NCBI GenBank assembly: GCA_002422795.1
Contig: DITJ01000017.1
Location: forward strand, 1-5,122
Reading direction: 5' to 3'
Length of the DNA: 5,122 bases
Source: Alphaproteobacteria bacterium UBA6187
Lineage (GTDB): Bacteria; Pseudomonadota; Alphaproteobacteria; Rickettsiales; UBA6187
The first letter of the stretch is position 1. Each line of letters starts with the position of its first letter. Position numbers and translations under genes: made by a program. The notes under the pieces are model-generated. The model had not been told where the DNA came from. It ran no database searches and saw only the letters and a list, made by a program, of their open reading frames with translations. This document shows positions 1 to 5,019 of this stretch, piece after piece.

Positions 1-232
1 CTTTTTCAATCGCCATAGGAATAAAATCAGCACCGTTCGATGCAACGCCTTTAAGGGCTGCAAATAAATATCCGGGTTTTACTTGGCGGGAATCCTGGGT
101 GATGCCAGTTATTTCAATATTTGGGATTGGGGCTGGCTTCCCTAATGCCAAATCCCAAACCCCTAATCCCTCTATATTATTAATAAGTTTCCGCAGAGAT
201 AAGCTGTGGTTCTGGTGCTTTGCCATTATCAT
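1..232 (-). CDS. murE: MurE, UDP-MurNAc-tripeptide synthetase, N-terminal part
   Basis: The frame is open from an ATG at 232 to the window edge, giving 77 residues with no stop. MurE is the cytoplasmic ATP-dependent ligase that adds the third amino acid (usually meso-diaminopimelate in proteobacteria) to UDP-MurNAc-L-Ala-D-Glu. The visible part has a short helix-like segment (LSLRKLINN, residues 10-19), a variable linker, then the family's first strand and signature IEITGITQDSRQVKPGYLFA (DSR at 47-49), followed by ALKGVASNGADF. The catalytic Mur ligase domain lies outside the window. ATG 232 is preferred because AAAGGA (241-246) sits 8 nt upstream; a second in-frame ATG at 226 is possible. 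The gene overlaps the 3' end of ftsI by 53 nt (47 if the start is 226), which suggests translational coupling. Residues 20-38, the linker, are encoded by a heptad-repeat element. MurF shares the N-terminal fold, but gene order and the motif favour MurE. Confidence 0.9.
   Translation of the reverse strand, partial: MIMAKHQNHSLSLRKLINNIEGLGVWDLALGKPAPIPNIEITGITQDSRQVKPGYLFAALKGVASNGADFIPMAIEK
119..174. repeat. Heptad-repeat element inside the murE frame
   Basis: Eight consecutive 7-nt units can be read on the plus strand: two of the form ATTNGGG (119-132), one irregular unit (133-139), then five of the form CCCNAAN or similar (140-174). TTTGGGATT (120-128) is the exact reverse complement of AATCCCAAA (151-159), a 9-bp inverted core with a 22-nt loop. 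The element begins 5 nt past the ftsI stop and lies wholly within the murE reading frame, encoding linker residues 20-38. It shares the heptad architecture of the elements at 2311 and 3303 but is more decayed, or constrained by coding. Confidence 0.65.
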
Positions 233-1925
233 ATCCGAATTCCTTTCGTATTTCATATTGGTTTTCATCCACCGGCATAACATTCAGCATCGGTCCAATA
301 CGCGAGATAATCCTGCTTGCTACTGGTGCTGCTACCATGCCGCCTGTTGCGAAACCCCCTGTGCTTTTATTTCCAGTCGGTTCGTCAATCATTACGAATA
401 CTATATATTTAGGTTCATTCATAGGAAAAGCGCCGATAAATGAAGATATGATTGCATGGCGGTTATAACCGCCAACCGCTACCTTATCGGCTGAGCCGGT
501 TTTTCCGCCTACAAGGTAACTTGCAACTTCGGCTTTTGAGCCTGTGCCGGATTCTACCACCATCCTGAATAATTTTCTGACATTATCTGATGTTTTAATA
601 CTTATAACCCTTTCTGAAGGAATTTCTTCATCATCTATTTTAAGTAATGTTGCAGGATGTAATAACCCACCGTTAATTAGTGCGGCAGTGGCGCTGGTAA
701 CATGCATTGGGGTAACCGCAATGCCGTGGCCGTAAGATACGGTCATGCTACTGATTTTACTCCATGTTTGTGGTATAAGTGGGCTGCTTTTTTCCGGTAT
801 TTCTATTGGTAACGGGTCAAGTATGCCGATTTTTTTCAGGAAAGATTTCTGTAATGGAATGCCGACATCCAGTGCAATTTTGGCAGAGCCGATATTGGAA
901 GAATATATAAAAACTTCCGGTGCGGTAAGTATTTTTGCCTTGGGATGGTGATCATTTATAGCAAACCCGCCTATTTTTATCGGCGTTGCAACATCATAGA
1001 TGCTGTTCATTTTTATAGTGCCGCTATCGAGTGCCATAGCCATATTAAAGGTTTTAAAAGTTGACCCCATTTCATATACGCCATAAGTAGCGCGGTTGAA
1101 TAAATCATCCTGTTTAGCGCTTGTAGGCTGGTTTGGGTCAAAATCAGGAAGGCTTACCATAGCTATCACTTCGCCGGTATTAACATCCATAACTATACCG
1201 CTTGCGCCTTTTGCCTTAAAAGTGCTTATACTCTCAAGCAGTGCTTCCCGCACTATATTTTGCACCCTCATATCAAGTGATAATGTAAGTGGGGTTTCGG
1301 CATCTTGATCCGAGGATCTGGTAACTTTTCTCAAAAGGAAGCTGTCGAATTGTTTTTCAAGCCCGGTAAGTCCCTTGCCATCAACATTTACAAAGCCCAG
1401 TGCATGGGAAAACAGGTTCCGGTGCGGATATACCCTTTTTTCTTCGTCCCTGAAATAAACACCTGGTATACCAAGTATATTGGCTTTGTATTGTTCAGAA
1501 GGTGTAAGGTTACGTTTTATCCATACAAAACTTTTATCGCTGCTCAATTTCGCTTTCAGGTCGTTTTTGTCCAAATCACTGAAAGCAGAAAGAAGCTTTT
1601 GCATGGCCTGCTGCTTATCCAGCATTACTTTCGGGTTTGCATAAAGTGATGCGGTGGCAAGGCTGGTGGCAAGGATTATGCCATTCCTGTCTATAATATC
1701 AGACCTTTTTGTAACCTGCTCAGGTTGATATTCACTTTCAATATCTATATTTGCAATATTCTCGCCGCTTATAACAGCCACATCAAGCACACGCAGGCAG
1801 ATAACAAGGAAGGCAACTGCAAATAATATCATTACGATATGCAGGCGGTTATGGCTTGCCTCAATATTTTTTGTACTTGCTGCTCCTATGTTTATATGTG
1901 TTTTTCTGTTGTCGCCGGGTATCAT
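180..1925 (-). CDS. ftsI: FtsI (PBP3), septal peptidoglycan transpeptidase
   Basis: This 581-residue protein is a class B penicillin-binding protein that cross-links septal peptidoglycan in the periplasm as part of the divisome with FtsW and FtsQLB. The N-terminal 28 residues are cytoplasmic and fairly polar, followed by one membrane segment at about 29-52 (HIVMILFAVAFLVICLRVL). The PBP dimerisation (pedestal) domain follows, with RSDIIDRNGIILA at about 74-86. The transpeptidase domain carries all three active-site motifs: S288-T-F-K291 (nucleophile serine and lysine), S342-S-N344, and K475-T-G477. Length is typical for alphaproteobacterial FtsI. The ATG at 1925 overlaps the ftsL stop in ATGA, so translation is probably coupled; only a weak GGGG-type ribosome site precedes it. 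The short tail after the catalytic domain ends at TAA (180-182). The family assignment is secure. Another class B PBP such as PBP2 is unlikely given the dcw context between ftsL and murE. Confidence 0.96.
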   Translation of the reverse strand: MIPGDNRKTHINIGAASTKNIEASHNRLHIVMILFAVAFLVICLRVLDVAVISGENIANIDIESEYQPEQVTKRSDIIDRNGIILATSLATASLYANPKVMLDKQQAMQKLLSAFSDLDKNDLKAKLSSDKSFVWIKRNLTPSEQYKANILGIPGVYFRDEEKRVYPHRNLFSHALGFVNVDGKGLTGLEKQFDSFLLRKVTRSSDQDAETPLTLSLDMRVQNIVREALLESISTFKAKGASGIVMDVNTGEVIAMVSLPDFDPNQPTSAKQDDLFNRATYGVYEMGSTFKTFNMAMALDSGTIKMNSIYDVATPIKIGGFAINDHHPKAKILTAPEVFIYSSNIGSAKIALDVGIPLQKSFLKKIGILDPLPIEIPEKSSPLIPQTWSKISSMTVSYGHGIAVTPMHVTSATAALINGGLLHPATLLKIDDEEIPSERVISIKTSDNVRKLFRMVVESGTGSKAEVASYLVGGKTGSADKVAVGGYNRHAIISSFIGAFPMNEPKYIVFVMIDEPTGNKSTGGFATGGMVAAPVASRIISRIGPMLNVMPVDENQYEIRKEFGYDNGKAPEPQLISAETY

Positions 1926-2290
1926 CTAAAACCCCGTGCGCTGGATAGGATAGGTTTTAGCACGGGTTTGTTTATATTGCCATTAATAGTAGGTTCATTG
2001 CCGGTGGATGCAAGGTATAAATTATCAACCTGGTTATTCCTATATACTTGCGCCACTTCCATATTACCTAATTTTAAATATTTCCCGGCAAGTTTTTCCA
2101 CTCTTTCCGGTTTATTAAGATAAGCCCACTCAGCTTTTAGAACTCGGATAGATTCCTTATCCGCAGCCATCTGGCGGTTTATCTCGGCAAGGTCACGCTT
2201 TAAATTGTAAACTTTGTATTTCACCTGGAACAGGCTGAAAATTAAAGCACCAATTATAAATACGCATAATATTGTTACATTCTTTTTCAT
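1922..2290 (-). CDS. ftsL: FtsL, divisome membrane protein
   Basis: This is a 122-residue bitopic inner-membrane protein. A very short cytoplasmic tail (MKKN) is followed by one membrane segment at about 5-22 (VTILCVFIIGALIFSLF). A periplasmic coiled-coil stretch follows at about 24-62 (LKRDLAEINRQMAADKESIRVLKAEW), then the LNKPERVEKLAGKYL block around 58-72, which is typical of alphaproteobacterial FtsL. The C-terminal 40 residues are polar and low in complexity. FtsL forms a complex with FtsB and FtsQ and helps activate FtsWI. The start is well supported: GGAGGT at 2297-2302 lies 6 nt before the ATG. Its TGA stop overlaps the ftsI ATG by 4 nt. FtsL sequences diverge widely, so the call rests on topology, the conserved block and the position between rsmH and ftsI. 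Confidence 0.92.
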   Translation of the reverse strand: MKKNVTILCVFIIGALIFSLFQVKYKVYNLKRDLAEINRQMAADKESIRVLKAEWAYLNKPERVEKLAGKYLKLGNMEVAQVYRNNQVDNLYLASTGNEPTINGNINKPVLKPILSSARGFR

Positions 2291-2296
2291 TGCAGT

Positions 2297-2302
2297 ACCT
2301 CC
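2297..2302 (-). promoter_or_regulatory. Strong ftsL ribosome binding site
   Basis: GGAGGT lies 6 nt before the ftsL ATG and just 3' of the long heptad hairpin in the mRNA. It is the best ribosome site among the cluster genes here, in contrast to rsmH, which has none visible. Confidence 0.8.
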
Positions 2303-2310
2303 GCAAAGTT

Positions 2311-2379
2311 ATTTAAGATTTAGGATTTAAGATTTATCGTATTTTAAATCTTAAATCTTAAATCCTAAATCTTAAATTC
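2311..2379. repeat. Perfect 26-bp inverted repeat of AT-rich heptads
   Basis: The arm 2311-2336 is the exact reverse complement of 2352-2377, with a 15-nt loop. Each arm is built of 7-nt units. On the plus strand the right side reads TAAATCT, TAAATCT, TAAATCC, TAAATCT, TAAATTC (2345-2379), and the left arm reads units of ATTTAAG or ATTTAGG. The rsmH stop codon (2372-2374) is inside the right arm. The left arm ends 8 nt before the ftsL ribosome site. In the cluster mRNA it would form a long A-U hairpin between rsmH and ftsL. It is not followed by a U-run, so it is not a standard terminator. Confidence 0.9.
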
Positions 2380-3298
2380 TTTTTGCCGCCCTCAGTTTCG
2401 CCGAACGCGCCCTGGGGTTATTATTTGTTTCTTCTTCTGAAGGTATTACTACCTTCCTGGTTATTAACTCAAAATCCAGTTTTGGTTTTTCATTATGGAA
2501 AACCAGAACATGCCTTGAAACTCCATCATTCTTGCCGCTCTTCTCATTTAAGAATTCCTTGATTATGGAATCCTCCAACGAGTGGAATGAAACTACCACA
2601 AGCCTTCCGCCAGGTAAGAGTATCTTCATTGCCGCCTCAAGCGCCCGTGAAAGTTCTCCAAGTTCATCATTCACCCAGATGCGTATCGCCTGGAAAGTGC
2701 GGGTTGCCTGGTCTATTTTCTCTTTTTTGCCATGAATTGCGTCCCGTACAATTTTTGCAAATTCTGTGGTTGTGCTTATAGGGCTTTTTTCTCTAGCCTG
2801 CAATATCGCTTTTGCAATATATCGCGATTTCTTTTCTCCGCCATATCTATATATAGTATTTGCCAGTTCTTTTTCTTCAGCATTATTGATAAAAGTGGCG
2901 GCATCCATACCATCCTGGCTCATCCGCATGTCAAGTGGCCCTTCGCGCATAAAAGAAAATCCGCGCTCCGCTTCATCCACCTGCATGGAGGATATGCCGA
3001 TATCGAGTACCACGCCGTTCACGCCTTTTATTCCTTCCTGTTCAAGTAAATCAGCCATGCGGCTAAATTTTCCCTGAAGGAAATTAAACCTGCCTTTATA
3101 TTCTTCTGCCAGTTTATTGGCAGTTGGCAATACATTCGGATCGCAATCAATTGCATAAACATTGCAATTGGCTGAATCAAGTATCGCCTTTGTATAGCCC
3201 CCTGCGCCAAACGTGCCATCTACATATATTTCACCATCGGTTGGCGATAAATATTGTAATACTTCTTTTAGCAGTACTGGGGTGTGTGGTGTAGTCAT
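2372..3298 (-). CDS. rsmH: RsmH, 16S rRNA m4C1402 methyltransferase
   Basis: This 308-residue protein is the full family length. RsmH (MraW) uses S-adenosylmethionine to N4-methylate C1402 in the decoding centre of 16S rRNA; it acts in the cytoplasm. Visible family motifs are HTPVLLKEVL at 5-14, the SAM-binding glycine loop DGTFGAGGYT at 27-36, LDIGISS at 98-104, RGFSF at 112-116, PLDMRM at 121-126, ATRTFQAIRIWVN at 198-210, SFHSLED at 237-243, and the C-terminal NPRARSAKLRAAKR at 294-307. No Shine-Dalgarno sequence precedes the ATG. The bases just upstream are the arm of a heptad inverted repeat starting 4 nt away. A 6-codon ORF (MNYELI, ATG at 3315) ends in a TGA overlapping the rsmH ATG, which could allow re-initiation, but it too has no clear ribosome site. 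The stop codon (2372-2374) lies within another heptad inverted repeat. Confidence 0.97.
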   Translation of the reverse strand: MTTPHTPVLLKEVLQYLSPTDGEIYVDGTFGAGGYTKAILDSANCNVYAIDCDPNVLPTANKLAEEYKGRFNFLQGKFSRMADLLEQEGIKGVNGVVLDIGISSMQVDEAERGFSFMREGPLDMRMSQDGMDAATFINNAEEKELANTIYRYGGEKKSRYIAKAILQAREKSPISTTTEFAKIVRDAIHGKKEKIDQATRTFQAIRIWVNDELGELSRALEAAMKILLPGGRLVVVSFHSLEDSIIKEFLNEKSGKNDGVSRHVLVFHNEKPKLDFELITRKVVIPSEEETNNNPRARSAKLRAAKRI

Positions 3299-3302
3299 AT
3301 TA

Positions 3303-3385
3303 GTTCGTAGTTCATGGTTGGTAGTTAGTAGTTTATAGTTGTGGCTGTTTAACTACAAACCACAAACTGCCAACTACGAACCACT
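3303..3385. repeat. Imperfect inverted repeat of GTT/AAC heptads
   Basis: Six tandem 7-nt units starting with GTT (GTTCGTA, GTTCATG, GTTGGTA, GTTAGTA, GTTTATA, GTTGTGG) fill 3303-3344. Five units starting with AAC (AACTACA, AACCACA, AACTGCC, AACTACG, AACCACT) fill 3351-3385. Arms 3303-3335 and 3349-3381 pair at 25 of 33 positions around a 13-nt loop, with the outer 10 bp (GTTCGTAGTT / AACTACGAAC) perfect. The element covers the mraZ stop and final codons, and its other end is 4 nt from the rsmH start. No U-run follows on the transcribed strand, so termination is unlikely. Confidence 0.87.
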
Positions 3386-3832
3386 CGGCGTTAGCCGCAA
3401 TTTCGCCCTTTCCTGCTTCGCCAAATCCTTGGCTTTGCTTGCGTATATATCAAATTTCTCAGGTGCCCAGATTTCAAAAGTTGCACCTTTGCCCACGAAA
3501 ACGGCCTGTTCACCAATGCCGATATCTTTCATTAAGCTTTCCGGCAGTATAATCCTGCCTTCGCCATCAAATGGTAATTGGAAGCTTCCGCCGAGTATTG
3601 TTGCTGCAAAAGCGTCCCGTTCTTCAGAGTAGGGGTCAAGGCTATCTATGCTTTCACTAAGCCTTGCCATACGTTCCATGCCGCATGATTCTATGCATTC
3701 ATTTACAAATGAGGCATAGGCTATGACGCCCTGGAAATCTTCCTTTTGCAAGGCCGAGCGGAAATTAGCAGGAACGGAGACGCGTCCCTTTTTGTCTACC
3801 TTATTTACATAAGTTGACAAAAATAATGCCAA
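3374..3832 (-). CDS. mraZ: MraZ, dcw cluster transcriptional regulator
   Basis: This 152-residue protein has two tandem SpoVT/AbrB-like (MraZ) domains. The first carries DKKGRVSVPANFR at 13-25 and the second DGEGRIILPESL at 89-100, followed by FVGKGATFEIW at 112-122. MraZ proteins form ring-shaped oligomers that bind repeated boxes upstream of their own gene and regulate the dcw cluster, repressing it in Escherichia coli. The start is TTG at 3832. No in-frame ATG exists near the conserved LFLSTYVNKVDKKG block, and the family normally begins at this point. AAAGGGG at 3839-3845 lies 6 nt upstream. A weak start codon would limit output of the regulator. It is the first gene of the cluster and has a probable promoter and MraZ boxes about 300 bp upstream. 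The TAG stop (3374-3376) falls inside the right arm of a heptad inverted repeat. Confidence 0.95.
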   Translation of the reverse strand: MALFLSTYVNKVDKKGRVSVPANFRSALQKEDFQGVIAYASFVNECIESCGMERMARLSESIDSLDPYSEERDAFAATILGGSFQLPFDGEGRIILPESLMKDIGIGEQAVFVGKGATFEIWAPEKFDIYASKAKDLAKQERAKLRLTPSGS

Positions 3833-3838
3833 TTTAAG

Positions 3839-3845
3839 CCCCTTT
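3839..3845 (-). promoter_or_regulatory. Ribosome binding site that fixes the mraZ TTG start
   Basis: AAAGGGG on the minus strand ends 6 nt before TTG at 3832. This is the only start at the right distance that keeps the conserved MraZ N terminus; no ATG is available in frame. Confidence 0.7.
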
Positions 3846-3863
3846 ATACAAAAGCATTATTTG

Positions 3864-3890
3864 ACCGGAATAAACAATCATTTTTCCGGT
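3864..3890. promoter_or_regulatory. 7-bp inverted repeat near the mraZ ribosome site
   Basis: ACCGGAA (3864-3870) and TTCCGGT (3884-3890) are perfect inverted copies separated by 13 nt. The site is 19 nt upstream of the AAAGGGG ribosome site of mraZ. It could be an operator or a small mRNA hairpin in the leader. Nothing else identifies it. Confidence 0.35.
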
Positions 3891-3931
3891 GTGGCGTATG
3901 CCAGTAAGTAATTGAAGTACCTGCATTATAA

Positions 3932-4102
3932 TCTCCGTAAGAGGTTGCGAGGCGAAAGAGTCTTAAGTATCTGAAATACTTTTTCAGATACCTTTGGAAC
4001 TAACCTGGTGTTTCTACATGAATTCCAGGCGTAGGGCTAAAAGCCCTTTAATTCCATAAACCCTGCCACTGGTACCTCTCTTTAACGCTACTTGCTGGGA
4101 GA
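3932..4102 (-). ncRNA. Candidate structured leader or small RNA
   Basis: This gene-free segment can fold into a long rod. Outer pairs are TCTCC (3932-3936) with GGAGA (4098-4102) and GTAAG (3937-3941) with CTTGC (4091-4095, one G-U). Further in, GTT (3944-3946) pairs with AAC (4084-4086), and AAAGAG (3955-3960) with CTCTTT (4078-4083). CCAG (4025-4028) pairs with CTGG (4069-4072), and GTAGGG (4031-4036) with CCCTGC (4061-4066). A perfect 10-bp hairpin (3967-3976 / 3982-3991) projects from one side of the central bubble, and a 6-bp hairpin (4033-4038 / 4042-4047) competes with the inner stem. The strand is assigned because the mraZ promoter lies just upstream. The layout is somewhat like 6S RNA, but I see no decisive conserved sequence. 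It may be only the mraZ 5' leader. Folding was done by eye. Confidence 0.4.
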
Positions 4103-4104
4103 AA

Positions 4105-4161
4105 ATGGTATTTTATGGTTTTAAATGGGTTTATATGGGGATAATACGTAAATAGATGGGG
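4105..4161 (+). promoter_or_regulatory. Probable MraZ operator: ATGG boxes at 10-bp spacing
   Basis: ATGG occurs at 4105, 4115, 4125 and 4135, exactly 10 bp apart, the last two as ATGGG and ATGGGG. A fifth ATGGGG lies at 4156, 21 bp further. MraZ of other bacteria is known to bind direct repeats of a TGGG-type pentamer separated by 5 nt upstream of the cluster. The same spacing here, next to the likely mraZ promoter, points to autoregulation. The boxes read on the strand opposite to mraZ and sit at roughly +1 to +30, with one box in the -35/-10 spacer. Confidence 0.62.
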
Positions 4162-4169
4162 TGCGTCAA
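4141..4169 (-). promoter_or_regulatory. Probable sigma70-type promoter for mraZ/dcw cluster
   Basis: On the minus strand TTGACG (4164-4169) is followed after exactly 17 nt by TATTAT (4141-4146), close to the TTGACA/TATAAT consensus. Transcription would start near 4134 and give a leader of about 300 nt before the mraZ TTG. The probable MraZ boxes overlap the spacer and the start point, which supports the assignment. A second isolated TATAAT on the minus strand (3925-3930) lacks a good -35 element. Confidence 0.6.
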
Positions 4170-4176
4170 GAAGAGA

Positions 4177-4204
4177 TTTGTTATTATTAAGATAAATTTA
4201 TGAT
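4177..4204 (+). promoter_or_regulatory. Weak candidate promoter for the plus-strand gene
   Basis: TTTGTT (4177-4182) and TATGAT (4199-4204) are 16 nt apart on the plus strand, back to back with the mraZ promoter. It could drive the gene at 4367 through a leader of about 155 nt. The -35 match is poor and AT-rich sequence makes chance hits likely; no better promoter is evident at 4205-4366. Confidence 0.25.
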
Positions 4205-4225
4205 AAAAACAGGAGTGTTGCAAAT

Positions 4226-4288
4226 ATGTGGCGATATGGCGGCTGTGATGTTTTATGGAGAAAACAATTAGGGAAAAGAAATTTTTAG
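4226..4288 (+). CDS. Possible 20-codon small ORF
   Basis: An ATG at 4226 opens a short frame (MWRYGGCDVLWRKQLGKRNF) ending in TAG at 4286-4288. AGGAG at 4211-4215 lies 10 nt upstream, and a weak promoter-like pair (TTTGTT at 4177-4182, 16 nt, TATGAT at 4199-4204) precedes it on the plus strand. The peptide is basic with two Trp pairs and resembles nothing I know. A frame this short can easily arise by chance, so this may instead be part of the leader of the 4367 gene. Confidence 0.2.
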   Translation: MWRYGGCDVLWRKQLGKRNF

Positions 4289-4366
4289 TTGTAATAAAAG
4301 TTTAATAATATTCGTGTATTAATGCGTGTATTGTTTTTAATTTATAAATCAAAATAGGAAAATATT

Positions 4367-4888
4367 ATGGCTAATATATTAACAAGGAACGCAGCAAGAG
4401 CAGCAGCAAACGGACTTAATCAAGCTACAAAACGCTCTTATTCTTCTAGTATAGAAGGTGATGTGGCAGGGCGTGTTTTTGGCGGATATTTATTGGCGGG
4501 TGTGGCAATTGGTGGTGTGAGTGCATATGCGACATCAAATGGTGATCCTGTAAAAACTGCTGCCGGGGCTTTGACTGGAGCTCCTTTCGGTGTTCCTGTG
4601 GCTGTAGTAGTACTTGGTTCTATGGCAATTGATGGGCCATTTACATCATCGATTGATCCTGAAGAAGCTAGGAAAGACGAATTGAATGAAGTGGTTGTAA
4701 AAGCGGTTTGTGATGCAAAAGATGGAGTAGCTGAGCCTACTAAAGATTCAGCGAAGGCGCTTAGTGCAGATGATGTTAAGAAAATTGTTGCGCAAGCAAT
4801 AGCTGCAGACAGAGCTGAAAATGGTGATTGTGAAACCAAATTCCAGGATATGTTGAAAGCGAGTAAAGCTGCTGAAAAAACACGCTAA
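4367..4888 (+). CDS. Unrecognised protein with two hydrophobic segments
   Basis: I do not recognise a family for this 173-residue protein. It starts at an ATG with AGGA (4356-4359) 7 nt upstream and ends at TAA 4886-4888. Residues 1-29 contain R7, R11, K22 and R23, many Ala, Ser and Asn, and no acidic residue. They end in KRSYSSS, which looks like a mitochondrial presequence with an R-3 type processing site (R23-S-Y25, cut before S26). Two Gly/Ala/Val-rich hydrophobic segments follow at about 35-56 and 64-88, separated by a short polar loop; they could be a membrane hairpin. Residues 97-173 are charged and probably helical (EEARKDELNEVVVKAV, SADDVKKIVAQAIAADRAEN), with Cys115 and Cys155. It is divergent from mraZ and likely not part of the dcw operon. 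It could be a small membrane protein or a secreted host-directed protein; neither role is shown. Confidence 0.8.
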   Translation: MANILTRNAARAAANGLNQATKRSYSSSIEGDVAGRVFGGYLLAGVAIGGVSAYATSNGDPVKTAAGALTGAPFGVPVAVVVLGSMAIDGPFTSSIDPEEARKDELNEVVVKAVCDAKDGVAEPTKDSAKALSADDVKKIVAQAIAADRAENGDCETKFQDMLKASKAAEKTR

Positions 4889-4892
4889 TACT

Positions 4893-4917
4893 AATGCCAG
4901 ATTGTTATAGCATTTTT
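4893..4917 (+). terminator. Weak candidate terminator after the 4367 gene
   Basis: AATGC (4893-4897) can pair with GCATT (4910-4914) around a 12-nt loop, and the stem runs into TTTTT (4913-4917). The stem is short and AT-rich, so efficiency is doubtful. It starts 5 nt after the stop codon, which is a typical place. Confidence 0.3.
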
Positions 4918-5019
4918 CATTTATGCGTTGTCATGTAGTTTATCTATAGTGGTTTTAATTTATAGTAATTCCACTTAATAATTACCCATTATACACCAAA
5001 TTGCGAATGGAGCACGTGT

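Noticed and set aside
1305..1649. A 114-residue plus-strand frame inside ftsI
   Set aside because: It is antisense to a region of FtsI with recognisable family sequence and has no ribosome site or recognisable motif.
2311..2377. Intrinsic terminator between rsmH and ftsL
   Set aside because: The stem is almost all A-U and is followed on the mRNA by AACUUUGCGG, not by a U-run; the downstream genes also need the transcript.
2732..3077. Overlapping plus-strand frames of just over 100 residues inside rsmH
   Set aside because: rsmH is fully supported by its motifs; these frames are Cys/Phe/Ser-rich antisense readings without family resemblance.
3925..3932. TATAAT on both strands (3927-3932 plus, 3925-3930 minus) as a promoter
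   Set aside because: Neither orientation has a convincing -35 hexamer at 16-18 nt, and on the plus strand the start would cut off the closing stem of the leader fold.
3932..4102. tmRNA, RNase P RNA or signal recognition particle RNA
   Set aside because: The conserved sequences expected for these (tag frame, GAGGAAAGUC, GGAAGGAAGCAGCC) are absent on both strands.
4438..4839. A 133-residue open frame on the minus strand, Ser/Ala/Thr-rich
   Set aside because: It lies wholly opposite the 173-residue plus-strand gene, which has a proper ribosome site and a protein-like pattern of hydrophobic and charged segments; the minus frame looks like its antisense shadow.
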